A stretch of DNA of 64,000 bases from Margaritifera margaritifera (lineage: Eukaryota > Mollusca > Bivalvia > Unionida > Margaritiferidae), in contig JAQPZY010001242.1 of the NCBI GenBank assembly GCA_029931535.1, forward strand, positions 1,364,001 to 1,428,000. The letters are read 5' to 3'. Made by a program: the position numbers and the translations under genes. The notes beneath the pieces were generated by a model, which did not search any database, was not told where the DNA came from, and was given only the letters and a program-made list of their open reading frames with translations. This document shows positions 1 to 11,800 of this stretch, piece after piece (the first letter of the stretch is position 1; each line of letters begins with the position of its first letter).

Positions 1-983
1 ATTATAAAATCGTGTACTTATTGTTAAAAACTTATTAGATGCATGTGTCTTTTTTCCCAATACTTAATTGGCATTGTGCCTCAATCCTTGAATGTACTAT
101 TTTTGGAACATCAAAACTGTTTTGCATCCTTCACAAATTTTGTATCCAGAATGCAAATAATCACAGACAGAAGACATAAAGTTACAGGAGAAGGTTTTAT
201 TTTCATTTATCATCATTCTTGCCATTATCAAAAAAATCTTTAAAAAAAAAATTGGTCAAAATAAGTTACATATCAAGAATGTCTTAAAAGATTATTTAAA
301 ATTTACTGTTAAAAGTAAAATTGCTTAATTATCAGATAAAAAATCATAAGACTTTGATTTAAATAAGCAAAAATGTAAAGGATACTAATTTAATTATGAA
401 ATATATTGTAAAAGTATATGCTTATTGTAAATTTCCACAAATTATAATAACAAAGAACCACCTCTGAAAATCAGTTATGACAGATCCACATCAAACTGTA
501 TAACGCTGTACACCTTTCTAAACAGTGTTACTGATTCAGTTATCAGCTGTGAGTCACGTTGCTAACACATGTTGAGTAGCAGACTGGATGCCTATTATGG
601 CTATTACTGCGAAAGTTTTGTGTCTATAATAAAAGCATAAATACACACGTGTAAAGTAAGGACACGGGCCGCTGGCCACACACAATGTGTTGGCAGTCCA
701 TAGGCCACATGTTCTGCACCTCTGCTGTATAGGAACTTCATATATGGTGTATATATAAGTTGACATGGCTCTGAATTATTGTGTTACAACTGTTCTTCAT
801 TGACTATCAAATAAAGTGCCAGTGAAAAACATGCATGAAGTCAATATTGTTAAGATTGCAAATGTCTGGACAGTCATGTCAGACAGAATTCTGGTTAAAT
901 TAATGTCGCACCAAATTCCACCAAAACATGTCTATGCATAATAGGCTATAACAGGAAAACTTTTTTTTACTTTTAGATTTTTC
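1..983. other. Intergenic, nothing recognised
   Basis: AT-rich sequence with no convincing exon, RNA gene or transposon end on either strand. Open frames are short and have no recognisable protein content. The block around 640-720 is less AT-rich than its surroundings but shows nothing else. The 5'UTR exon and promoter of RRP8 must lie upstream of 5762, possibly here or outside the window, but I cannot place them. Confidence 0.5.
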
Positions 984-1410
984 CACGAATGCCATAAGTT
1001 CATTGTATGTGTTGTAAAACAAACACAAATGCCTTAAGTTCATTGCATGTGTTGTAAAACAAACACGAATGCCGTAAGTTCATTGTATGTGTTGTAAAAC
1101 AAACACGAATGCCCTAAGTTCATTGTATGTGTTGTAAAACAAACACGAATGCCAAAAGTTCATTGTATGTGTTGTAAAACAAACACAAATGCCATAAGTT
1201 CATTGTATGTGTTGTAAAACAAACACGAATGCCACAAGTTCATTGCATGTGTTGTATTAGATTTTTCCACAAATGCTGTAAGTTCATTGCATGTGTTGTC
1301 AAACAGACACAAATGCCATAAATTCATTGTATGTGTTGTAAAACAAACACGAATGCCAGAAGTTCATTGCATGTGTTGTAAAAAAAACATGAATGCCATA
1401 AGTTCATGGA
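984..1410. repeat. Minisatellite, 40-bp unit, about 10 copies
   Basis: Head-to-tail copies of a 40-bp unit containing AAGTTCATTGTATGTGTTGT, with a few substitutions between copies. The array is interrupted near 1257, where the pre-array flank (TTAGATTTTTCCAC) recurs. Part of the array therefore appears to have been duplicated together with its flank. Confidence 0.93.
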
Positions 1411-2431
1411 CTGTGTTTAGTGTCAAACATTAGATGCATGTTTGGTATTTGGGACAAAAGCAAATGATTGAGACAGGTGTAACTTGCCAAGAGTAAATCA
1501 TCCATAATTTAAAGGCTGGACTATCAATAAACAGTATGTTAAACCAGAAATGGCCACTTTCTATTACTGGTTTCTGCTCTGGGTTTTTGGAGCACCATTG
1601 GAAGTGTGGAAGGCACAGGGCAAAGTTGTTTGCTCAGCAGCTCTCACATTTATAGAGAGTTAACATACAATTAAATGTCTTTCACCTACATGGATTGATA
1701 TTTAGTTTTGAATACTATTAGGAAAACTATGTGCAGTCTGAAGCAGACAGTTGGTGAAAATGACTGCTTCTGTGTGCTAGAGAAATGTACTTGAAATAGT
1801 ACAGTGTACACTAAATTTGCCTGTACTTCAAATACATAAACAAATTTTCAAAGTGTCAGCGTTACTATTTTCTGAAAATGCACTTCTGAAATTTTAAAAT
1901 ATCAAAAAAGTAAAAATTGTATTGGCTCATTTTTTTCCATAATTTATCTCTGAAGTTCTGGAAGAGAAAGTTCAGGTGATCAGGTTTGCACATTTTAATT
2001 GTTGAAGTTTTATTACCCCCACCTACCACTGACCATAGGTGCTGAGAATATAGTGATAGTGATGTTCATCTTTGTTTCTGTCTGTCCATAGATGAGGAAG
2101 TTTCCATAACATTACTTTAGTTTGCTGTTTCCTTTTTTCACAAACCTCATGTGGCTTTCCCAAGGGTAGTGGCAGAAGCCTATTGTTTGGTACTGCTGGG
2201 TCCAAGGTCATGGTCACTGGAACTGAATATGAGATTTTCTTCGTCTAATTTTCATCAAACTTCATAAGCAGACTACACTTGCTTCCTGTTGATTTTGAGG
2301 TTGAGAGGTGAACCATCAAGGTCACTGGAGTCAACATTGTAATTATATGGGGTTTGCGCTTGATAAGTCAAGTTTCTGTGATCCAGTTTTGGTCAGCCTT
2401 TTTAAGTAGTCTACACTTGAGTAGAGGCATT
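1411..2431. other. Intergenic; possible degenerate repeat at 2020-2420
   Basis: No gene recognised. The 2020-2420 part contains phrases such as AAGGTCATGGTCACTGG and CATCAAGGTCACTGG. They resemble the degenerate 'ggtcaaggtcactg' tandem units common in mollusc genomes, here too decayed to set a period. Confidence 0.35.
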
Positions 2432-2505
2432 TGCATTATGCGACGGCGGATCAGGGTCTATGTTGTTTGCATTTGGACCCAGATTATACACGAGTATACA
2501 CAGTA
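2432..2505 (+). mobile_element. Truncated double-hairpin MITE (right half)
   Basis: Matches the right half of the MITE at 13125-13341: the hairpin arm ending GGATCAGGGTCTATG, then TTGTTTGCATTTGGACC, then the terminal GAGTATACACAGTA. The left half is missing. Confidence 0.75.
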
Positions 2506-3639
2506 AGTTGAAACACTAGTCCCATTATGTATTTACTTTAAAATTTGCACAAACTTTGTTCTCAGTTCTTGTGAAATTTAGCATGGCATTCCTTGTAAAT
2601 TAGATGAAATATTGACTGTAATATTGATCCATTTATCTATTCTTGGATTAAAATGATTAAATGGGTGTTACATTTTGATCATAAACATAGATATTTAATA
2701 AAGATATATTATGTACATTGTGACTGTCAGTTTATTTTTCTTGCCCACAGTGTATTTGTGCATATGGATGTATGCAGATTTTTCCATACTATAATAATGC
2801 TTTAAAAATTTTTTAAATTATATTTTTTACTTACAATTAATACAATGCACCTGTTGGTAAGAAATGAGTATTGTTTGAAAGCTGAATTTGATTTTTTGCC
2901 TTAAATTATAAACAATATGTAGAAAGAGCTTACCAAAATCTTCATCCTCAAACTATTATTATGCAGTAAACAAATTCAGGGTAAAATTAGTTCTCTATTA
3001 AACTTTTCTGATGAATGACGATTTACCTTGAGTGTTTACTCCAACAACGAATGTTCTAAGTAGTATTGTGGCTGAGTCCAAATTCTTCAAATACAAATCG
3101 AGAGATTAGCCAGGTGAAAGTTACACTGACAGATTGACTTGATTGAGTACATGAATATAAGCAAGATAAGACATGTTTACACATTAATTCACAAAACATG
3201 TCTTTACCTAAACAGTGCCTTTTGCAAAATACAAATGGTTCATTTGCATGCATAGAGCAGTCATGGTCGATGCACTGGGGCAGCCACTTAAGGCGGTGAG
3301 AAGTTGTTTGGTTAGAAAACACAACTGTTGACTGTGGAAAGCAGGTGACCATTTGTAATACATGACTTTAATATGGAAATTTGTCAGGAGAAAGTGAGAA
3401 TGGCAGTAGAGACCTATTATCATCTAGAAAAATTTTACATCGTCTCCTATAGTAGAAGAATTACCTCCCTTTGTCTATGTTAAGAGTTTTCATCTTTGGA
3501 AGAATATGGTTGCACCCAGTATACTCATGTAAGATACATCTTTGAGACTGATTTAACAATAAAGTTAGGTGATTATGAGACAATAGGCATGCATATTGGT
3601 TGGTTCCAGGAAACTTGTGATAATCTAGGCAGATTTTAT
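2506..3639. other. Intergenic, nothing recognised
   Basis: AT-rich DNA without a recognisable exon, RNA or repeat. Two overlapping reverse frames near 3056-3423 have no recognisable protein content and I do not call them. Confidence 0.5.
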
Positions 3640-3685
3640 AACAGCTTCCCTTCATGAGGAATGCTAGGTTTGAGACACTATAGTA
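3640..3685. repeat. Single left unit of the 43-bp minisatellite
   Basis: One unit (ACAGCTTCCCTTCATGAGG followed by ATGCTAGGTTTGAGACACT), equivalent to the units at 4973-5527. It is separated from the main array by the hAT element at 3686-4964. Confidence 0.85.
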
Positions 3686-4964
3686 CAGTGGTTCCCAAAC
3701 TTTTTTTGATCGTGACAAAAATACCATCTTTTTGTACCCAAAATGCAGTATCGGTATGGGGTCACAAGGGTTCTCGTTGTCACGGAATTGTATGGTTTAT
3801 ATCAATATGTATATGTGATCAAAAATGTAGTCGGGTTTCATTTCCGACTAGAGCGTTACTCGGGGGTTGTTTATTTTTTCGGCTCTAGTTATTTTGAAAT
3901 ACTGAGCACGATTCACCCCATGCCGCACGTGCAAATTGCCTGCAGTGAAAACTTACGTACTTAGCTGCTGCGCATATCTGTCACAGCTAGAGTACATATA
4001 GAGCGAATTCTCTATAAACAAATTACACTACGACGAGTCTTGTCAGAAAGCTTACCTCTTTACGGGAGGAAAACTTCAGCTGTAGTGTTCCTTATGTATG
4101 GTTTGGTGATGAGAAGTCACAGAACTCTGTGTGGTTTCGTGTGACGTGTACGCTGTGTCTGGTGAAGTTGTTTCAGAAGAGTGTACTGGTTTTCTCGATG
4201 CGAGGGACCAAGGCTTCTCGACCAACGGGTCTGTGTTAATGTGAAGGCTCTCGAGGGATCCTTCAACAGGCTGGGAGGGGTGGACCATGCGTGGTGGCTC
4301 CTTGACCATGGACTAGAGCAGGTGGAACCGGAGATACATCTTGGTCGTCAAACGGGTGCCACGATAGTTATATTTATTGCGTGTTCCATTTTATTGTTAT
4401 CTCAATATTGCTATCTGTGCAAAATTACATTCATTCCCATTTCAATGTCGCTATATGTGTGATAGATTCATAATTTCATGCATTCCCATTTCATTTTCGT
4501 TATATGAACGATATATTCATAAATTCATACATATTCCAATATCGCTTGATGAATTGATAAATTGATGAGTATCATATTGATAAGTGCATACATCACATGC
4601 TTTGGTCACCCTTGGTACTTAATAAGACCTTGTTTATATTGGGGTGTAGATCATATACTCTTATTTGTTGATTGGTGATAGGATGCTATTCACGTTTGTT
4701 TAAAATTCCATTCGTTAAATTCATCTTTGATTTTTCTCGTTGAGTTACTTGTTGTTGATAGTTCCATGTTAGGAACTTTATGATTTTCCTTATCTTTTTG
4801 TTATAATGGTGTCAGATTTGTTCATCTTTAAATTGCGTTTATAAATAAACATCTTATTAACGCAGTTGCTTTCGGTGTCTTCACTAATCCAGTCCTCACC
4901 CGGCTTCATCCTGTGACACTCATGACCCTCATTTGGGTCGAGACCCGAGGTTTGGGAACCACTG
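3686..4964. mobile_element. hAT-type DNA transposon, 1279 bp, probably non-autonomous
   Basis: Perfect 15-bp terminal inverted repeats, CAGTGGTTCCCAAAC at the left and its reverse complement GTTTGGGAACCACTG at the right. These are typical hAT termini. They are flanked by an 8-bp direct repeat with one mismatch, CTATAGTA (3678-3685) and CGATAGTA (4965-4972), the target-site length expected of hAT elements. No transposase is recognisable inside, so the element is probably non-autonomous or decayed. The interior around 4430-4560 has short repeated phrases (CATTCCCATTTCA). The insertion lies inside a 43-bp minisatellite unit. Confidence 0.9.
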
Positions 4965-5527
4965 CGATAGTAGCTTCACTTCCATTAAGGCATTCTAGAA
5001 TTGAGACACTATAGCAGCTTTCCTTCCATGAAGCATTCTTGGATTGAGACACTGTAGCAACTTTCCTTTCATGAGGCATGCCAGGATTGGGACACTACAG
5101 CAGCTTCCCTTCCATGAGGCATGCTGGGATTGAGACAGTACAACAGCTTCCTTCCATGAGGAGTGCTGGGATTGAGAAACTACAGCATCTTCTCTTCCAT
5201 GAGTTATGCTGTGATTGAGACACTACAGCAGCTTCCCTTCCAAGTGGCATGCTGGTATTGAGACACTACAGCAACTTCCCTTCCATGAGGCATGCTGAGA
5301 TTGAGACACTTCAGCAGCTTCCCTTCCATTTTTCATGCTAGGATTGGGACACTATAGCAGCTTCCCTTCCATGCAGTGTGCTAGGACTGGGACTCCAAAG
5401 CAGCTTCCCTTCCATGAGGTGTGCTAGAATTGGGACACTATAGCAACTTCCCTTCCATAAGGCATGCCAGGATTGAGACGCTATAGCAGCTTCTCTTCCA
5501 TAAGACATGCTAGGACTGAGAAACATA
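4965..5527. repeat. Minisatellite, 43-bp unit, about 13 copies
   Basis: Tandem units with the core CAGCTTCCCTTCCATGAGG followed by CATGCTGGGATTGAGACACT. Units are degenerate, 42-43 bp long. The first part (4965-4972) is the duplicated target site of the adjacent hAT element. Confidence 0.92.
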
Positions 5528-5766
5528 CACTGCAAAATGGATCATTTTTATGTGCATTTATAACGCAAGAAAAGTGTGTGTGCTTATTACACCATGTGTG
5601 GGTATTACATCAAATACAGTATATCCAGATATCCTTCAAACAAATATATTTTTTATATAAAAAAACTTAAAGGAATGATGTGATGGGAATTGTAACAAAT
5701 AATATGTAATTGTATGTAATATTGTTATTGGTACTGTATGAAATGTTTTTGTTTTCTTCAGGAATC

Positions 5767-5850
5767 ATGGATTTTGAAACATCTGAGTGGAATGTGTCAT
5801 CAGATGCTGATGGGTTGACTGCCAGTCTATTTGGAAAGTTACATGACCAC
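5767..5850 (+). CDS. RRP8: RRP8 coding exon 1 (start codon)
   Basis: 28 codons beginning [12 protein letters not shown]. The exon probably starts at 5762, after a pyrimidine-rich acceptor (GTTTTCTTCAG). It ends at the donor CAC|GTAAGA in phase 0. The start fits the family's short M-[acidic]-x-W N-terminus and splices in frame to the lysine-rich exon 2. The start choice is inferred because this region of the family is poorly conserved. Confidence 0.78.
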
Positions 5851-8800
5851 GTAAGATGTGAATTTTTGAACTTGTTCAAATGTAAATTTAAGTTTGTCAC
5901 TGAATCAGCTTAAGTGATTATTTCTGGAAGACATTAATAGTTTTGCAAGAAGAGATATTGTTTAGCAAAAAGAGCTACTGTTTATTCTCACTTTTAAGTC
6001 GAGTACAACTGCAAACAACATAGACGGGTGGTCCCCAACACTGTGCCTGCGGGCGCCATGGCACCCGCCAATGTTTTTTTGTGTGCCTGCGGAATAGGTT
6101 ATAATGAATAACAACAAATATTTTAAAAATGGGTAAAGTTAATTGGTTGGTGCCTGCCACTCTCTCATAAATTCACAAATGTGCCCGTAGGCACAAAAAG
6201 GTTGGGGACCCCTGACATAAACCATGATCTGCTGTCGCATAATGTGTCAGTAGATCAGGGTCTGTGATATTTGTTCCACTGATAACTCCTATCAAATTGG
6301 ATAGACCCAGATATGCCCGCACATTATGCGACGGCAGATCTGGGTATGTGTAGTTTGCAGTTGGACTCAACTTATAAGTGTGTATATACAGTAATCTACC
6401 ACATAAAGTGAATTCATAAATGCAATACAAGTTCAACTTTTTCACTTCACAGTCTTTATTATTAAAGAACAAAGAACTCTTTATTATATTATAAGAAAAG
6501 TTATTTTACATATTATTAAGTAGAAGTGATAAAATAAAAGCTGCAATAACATGCAACACTTACAGTTTTCATTGTAATAGTGTTTTTAAATGACTCTGTG
6601 AGAGTGTTTTAAATAGGAGGCTATGATTGTTTTAATAGTGCCAGTTTTTGTTATCCTTTAATGTAATTTGTGGGTTAGTTATTTTTATTTAATTTCACTA
6701 ATAATTCTCCAAAACGAACCTTATGTATCTTTCAAAATACAGTATACTTGCATATAAGCCGATGCCAACTGCAAACTGCATAGACCCAGATCTGCTGTCG
6801 CATAATGCGCCAGCAGATCTGGGTCTATGCAGTTTGTAATAGACCCTGATCTGCCGACGCATTGCTAGGGCAGATCAGGGTCTGTGTTGTTTGCATTTGG
6901 AACTGGAATATATGCGAGTACATATGGTAAATGCTAATTATTCACCATATTGCATCTGAAGGAAAAATTTATTTGCCTTTAATCTGGCTTACATTTTTAA
7001 GAAAAAAAAGAATACATGTATTCACAAAAAATTAATGCATTTAAAAGAAATTACTTAGTGTTATATGCAGTTTTGGAGATTCCTTTTATAATAATAAGAT
7101 GGAAAAATAAAACTTTACTGCAGCGACACCTATAGTACAGCTTACATGATTTTTCGTTTCTCCACGCTTTGCGGTAGGGGTGGAGAGTGCGTGTAGAGGA
7201 TTAAGAAAAAAGCTCTCCACCATATCTCTGCAGGTCCTGATGGATTTGCTGTGACTTCTCGCGGAGAATAGCTCTGCACACCACACTTTGTTGCAGTCAC
7301 ATCTGATGACCACTGTGGAGTGGACATGGTCTCGATAAAATGGGCGTGGTTTACTTTTTGTGACCCCTGCAGTAATGCGCTAAAGAGGTTCATTGAGAGA
7401 ATGAGAGTGAGGCGCCGATTTACCTACATTGTTATCTCTTTCTGTAGCTTTTTGCTTACTTTTATATACTGAAAAAACATGATTATTAAGTTAATTATAC
7501 ACATTTGCTAGTTCTAACAAAGATAATGTATGATACATCATGCCAATGCCTTGTGAACCTTATTAATACTATATTTTGCTTAATTAATCTGAATGTAAAG
7601 TTGTATTTTTTTGTAAAAAATGTAATACTACATTATCAGAATCTACAGCTGCATTCATGTCCTTATATCTGTTGCAGTTCGTGCAATTAATTTTTTTAAT
7701 GATCATATGAAAGTCAGTGATATTGTACTCCCTGCTGTGAAAAGAATGATAAACATCAAACAAGTTAATAAAAAAATCGCATTCACACTTGACCAAAGTG
7801 AAACAAAATATCACAAGTTCCAATGGTTACCCCATGCATGAGTTCTCATTAACATAAAGTACTATTTCTTTTGACATCCAATCATAGCATTATTAAAACT
7901 TGAGGAAGCATAGTTCTGGCGGTTGCTGCATGAACATACAAAAACAAAAGTTATTGGTAGATGCTAGCTGACCATATATTGTTTCAATAATATACAGACA
8001 ATAATGAAGCATTAAAGTTCATTATCATGCTGAATTTCTATATGCTGTGAAGAAAAGAAGATGCATTCATGCACTAAAGAACAGACCTGTGTGCATGGAC
8101 AGGTGCCCTACATAAATGTATGTTAGTCTCAGCTATATGAGTGAGAGAGAAAGAGCATTATTAAAATTGTGTATCTTTACTTCGATTTAAACTGTACTAT
8201 TTTGTATTAATTATCAAAGTTGCAGCTATTTTTTGTTGTGTTTTTAATCACAAATGATCCAAAATGTCATCCAAGATACATGTAGGTTCACATGTAAACT
8301 TTTTGAAGATAGATGTTCGTGTGCAAACTTATTACCTAGCACAACAGCAGCTATCAGTATGGTTTGTTTTCATTGCTATTGATGTGTTAATTTCATGTGT
8401 GAACTGGTAACTTAAAAACACAACAGAAGCTCTCCTGTAGGTTTGTTTTCTTTGCCATTATGCTGACACTAAACAATGTGCTCTGGTACAGGTGAGCAGT
8501 CATTATTTTATTGAATGAGCATTTTGTTGAATCACACAGTATAACCACAGGGTACTCCATCATTTAATTCTCATAAATGAAAAATCAGTGATAGAAATGT
8601 TTGCCTTTATCTGTTTATTGTCTTGCATTCCTTGCGTCAGTCAGATCATCAAAGTAAAGATTATTTGTTAATGAGGAGACAGAGAGAGAAAAAAGATTAT
8701 TATTTGATTATTTTTAAATCAACTTTAGTATTGATCCAAATTACTTACAAAGATGTATATCGACTGTTGTTAACAATCAGACCTACACCACTTGATGATA

Positions 8801-11800
8801 AAATACTGTTTTACTCCCTTTCTGTGGAACTACCATGTATCATAATTCATTCCTGCCTTCTACAAGTCAACTGTAGAACACATTACCAACAGAAATAATA
8901 AGTAACCCATCTAAAAAAAAATTAAAAACTTTGATGATTGGGTAGGCCAAGTCCAGCAAATGCCACTGGGAACCAAATGTAACAGTTCAAATAGCAATTT
9001 ATTCTTAAATTATGTTTCCAACAAAAGGTACTGTCAGTGTCAATTCTACCTCTTCCCCCCTCTCCCCCCCTCTCCCCCCCCCCCCTGTACAAAACTTAAT
9101 TCTGAGGCCCCTTCCCAATAAAAAAGTAAAAAGTTGTTTGATGTGAATTTGGTCCACCCCACCCCTGTGGTATGGTACTGTACATGCGTACTGATCGAAA
9201 TAGCTGAACACTTTTTATTTGAATGTCAACAATATACAGCTCTAAGACATCATGTTCTTTTCACTTTACCATTTTTACTTGCAATTAAGACATTATTTTT
9301 TGGCAATTCCATGTACTTTGATGAAATTAATACACATAATGCATATATTGATGGCAGTGCAAACCTTCATAATATTATGAAAACTTTCTTTTAGATTAAC
9401 ACATGGATCACAGCCATGCCTATCTATTCTCTCCTTTCTCCATCATATAATTTCTGCAATAATTACATATATTCAAATTAATCATGTATATATATATATT
9501 TGGTAATGATCTAACTACTTTATGTCAGTAGACAAATATTGATTGTTAGAATGCCTTTGCGATACAGTCTGTAATAAGCTTCCAGAATTCTGCTGAATCC
9601 CCAGATATTGCATTGTTATGAATTATATGTGAAGATGTTTTCTTGAATAAATATTATTAGAGAAAAGAAGTGTAATCATGTTGCTCAATTTTTTGTCTCT
9701 CTTGATGTGATATTTTATGTACTTTCTGTGATGATGTTTGAAATAACTACCGTTGAAACCAAACCATACAACTTAATACATGGAAAGGTATGTAGATTTA
9801 AACATTTTTCCCCCCAGCCATGTACAGATAAAATAAAAGCAATTATGTTTTTATTAACCATTAAAACATGTACTGCACAGGTGAAAAATTAGTGCCGTGC
9901 CAGCTGTTTGTTAACTTTGTTTTCTTTGTAATTTTAGATCTATATTATGATTACATTATTGACCTGTCAACCCCATATGATAATTTTTTCTACGATGATA
10001 CAAATGTTAGTTTTTATATTTTCCCCTTTAAAATAAGGAGCAAATTAATATGATACATGTGGAGACAATACATCCATGCAGTAGGCCCTAAATTTGTTGG
10101 AAATTATAATCTCTGAACATCTGTGATTTTACAATTTTCCACATTAGTATTCACTTCAGCAATAAGTCACTTCAGATTAATTACAGACATTTATCAAACT
10201 TCCATTGTTAATTGCAGGACCATAATTGGGGCTGTTAAATATGATGCCCCAAGTCAGATGGCTTCATATAATACCAGCACACCTTTCCCAAGCTGAAATT
10301 TACATCTTCTTTTGATGCTAAACCTTGTCAATATTTTATAACCATGTTGACAATGTCATGGCCTTGATTTCTGTAAACATCCGCTAAAGTCAAGTCTCTA
10401 TTAGGGAGAAATCATTTAATTTTCTAAATTGGGGGGTGGGGTGCAGGGGAAATGTTTTTCTTGCTCTGATTTGCAGTAAAAAAACAACAACAAAAACCCA
10501 AAGACCTTATTCCATTCCTTATTTTACTTGAAACAGAATTTATCTTGGGATGAAAAAAAAGTAAATATCTCAGTCAGAAAGAACATTATAGCCCCATAAA
10601 TTAAATGGTCAGTCCCTTACAGTACACATGCAGTCAGAATTGATCTAGTTCAAAAATGAGTAAATGCAGCCTTTTGACTGTGCCATTGCTGCTTAAGGAC
10701 TAAGCACGGGGTTCACATTTTGGTGTAAATTCAGTGTTTTTTTTCTTTTTCATTTTTTTAAAAAGAAGTGGTTGTCATTTTGAATTTAACTGTCCATATT
10801 TCAGAGGATTACTTTTCCTGTGTAACAATAGGATAAATTTATGCTGTTCAAGAGAAGCCGAAAAGTGTGCCTCTCATCAATTCATTGTATAAGTTTGTTC
10901 ATATTTCTTTGAATAAAGTAAAAAACATAAAATTATTGCAATAGAAGCCGATCAACTTTTCTAAATACACATGTACTGAATATACAAGATTGTTTTGAAA
11001 TTATTTCTTTATTCTCCAGATATATAATCAACATAAAGATGACTAATTCTTTAAATGGTATCCAATTGTAAAATCACTCGACGTCTGTGTCTTTCCACAG
11101 GTGGTATTCATTCATTGGCTATTCAAATGCCAATCAGTAATGTTGACCAGCTCCCTCCATGGTGGAGTTGCCACAGCATGCATGCTGAGGTGTGGTGGTG
11201 ATTTGTAGGTATTTACCCCTCCACTGTGGAGTGTTATCACGGAGTGAGCATGGAGGGATTAAATCCCCCACCACGAAACGTAGATCAACAATCGTGTGAG
11301 CTGTACTGTATCAAGTTAAAACAATAGTGACTATTGAACAAATAGTCAACCTGTTGTCCCTTTTCGCTAATCCAAACCCCTCCCTTCCGGTCACATAATG
11401 AAAGAGTAATTTATTTGTCAGAAAATCTTATCTCTATATATATCTTGGAGAGGTTTGAGTATAAAATTAAAAATATATAGGTGTGTGTGTATGTGTATCT
11501 TACATTTTATTATAATATATGTAACATCGCTATAAGTTAAATATACATTTAGTATAGATAGTCTGAATTGTTCCTTTTTAGAAATGGAAAAAGAAGAAAA
11601 AGAGCAAGATCAAAGACTCACATGACATTCACTCAAAACACTACATGCACAAGAAAGAGCAGAAAATAACTGTAGACGACCAAAGCAAGATGGGCAGTAG
11701 TATGTCTAAATTGGAAAGGAAGAAACTGAAGATGCAAAGAAGAAAGTTAAACAAACTAAAATATAGGGATCAGGGAGTTTCTGCATCAAAGGGGGATAAC

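Noticed and set aside
3661..3964. Two overlapping plus-strand frames of 73-75 codons
   Set aside because: They lie across the end of the hAT element, one starting in the minisatellite, and match no transposase or other protein that I recognise.
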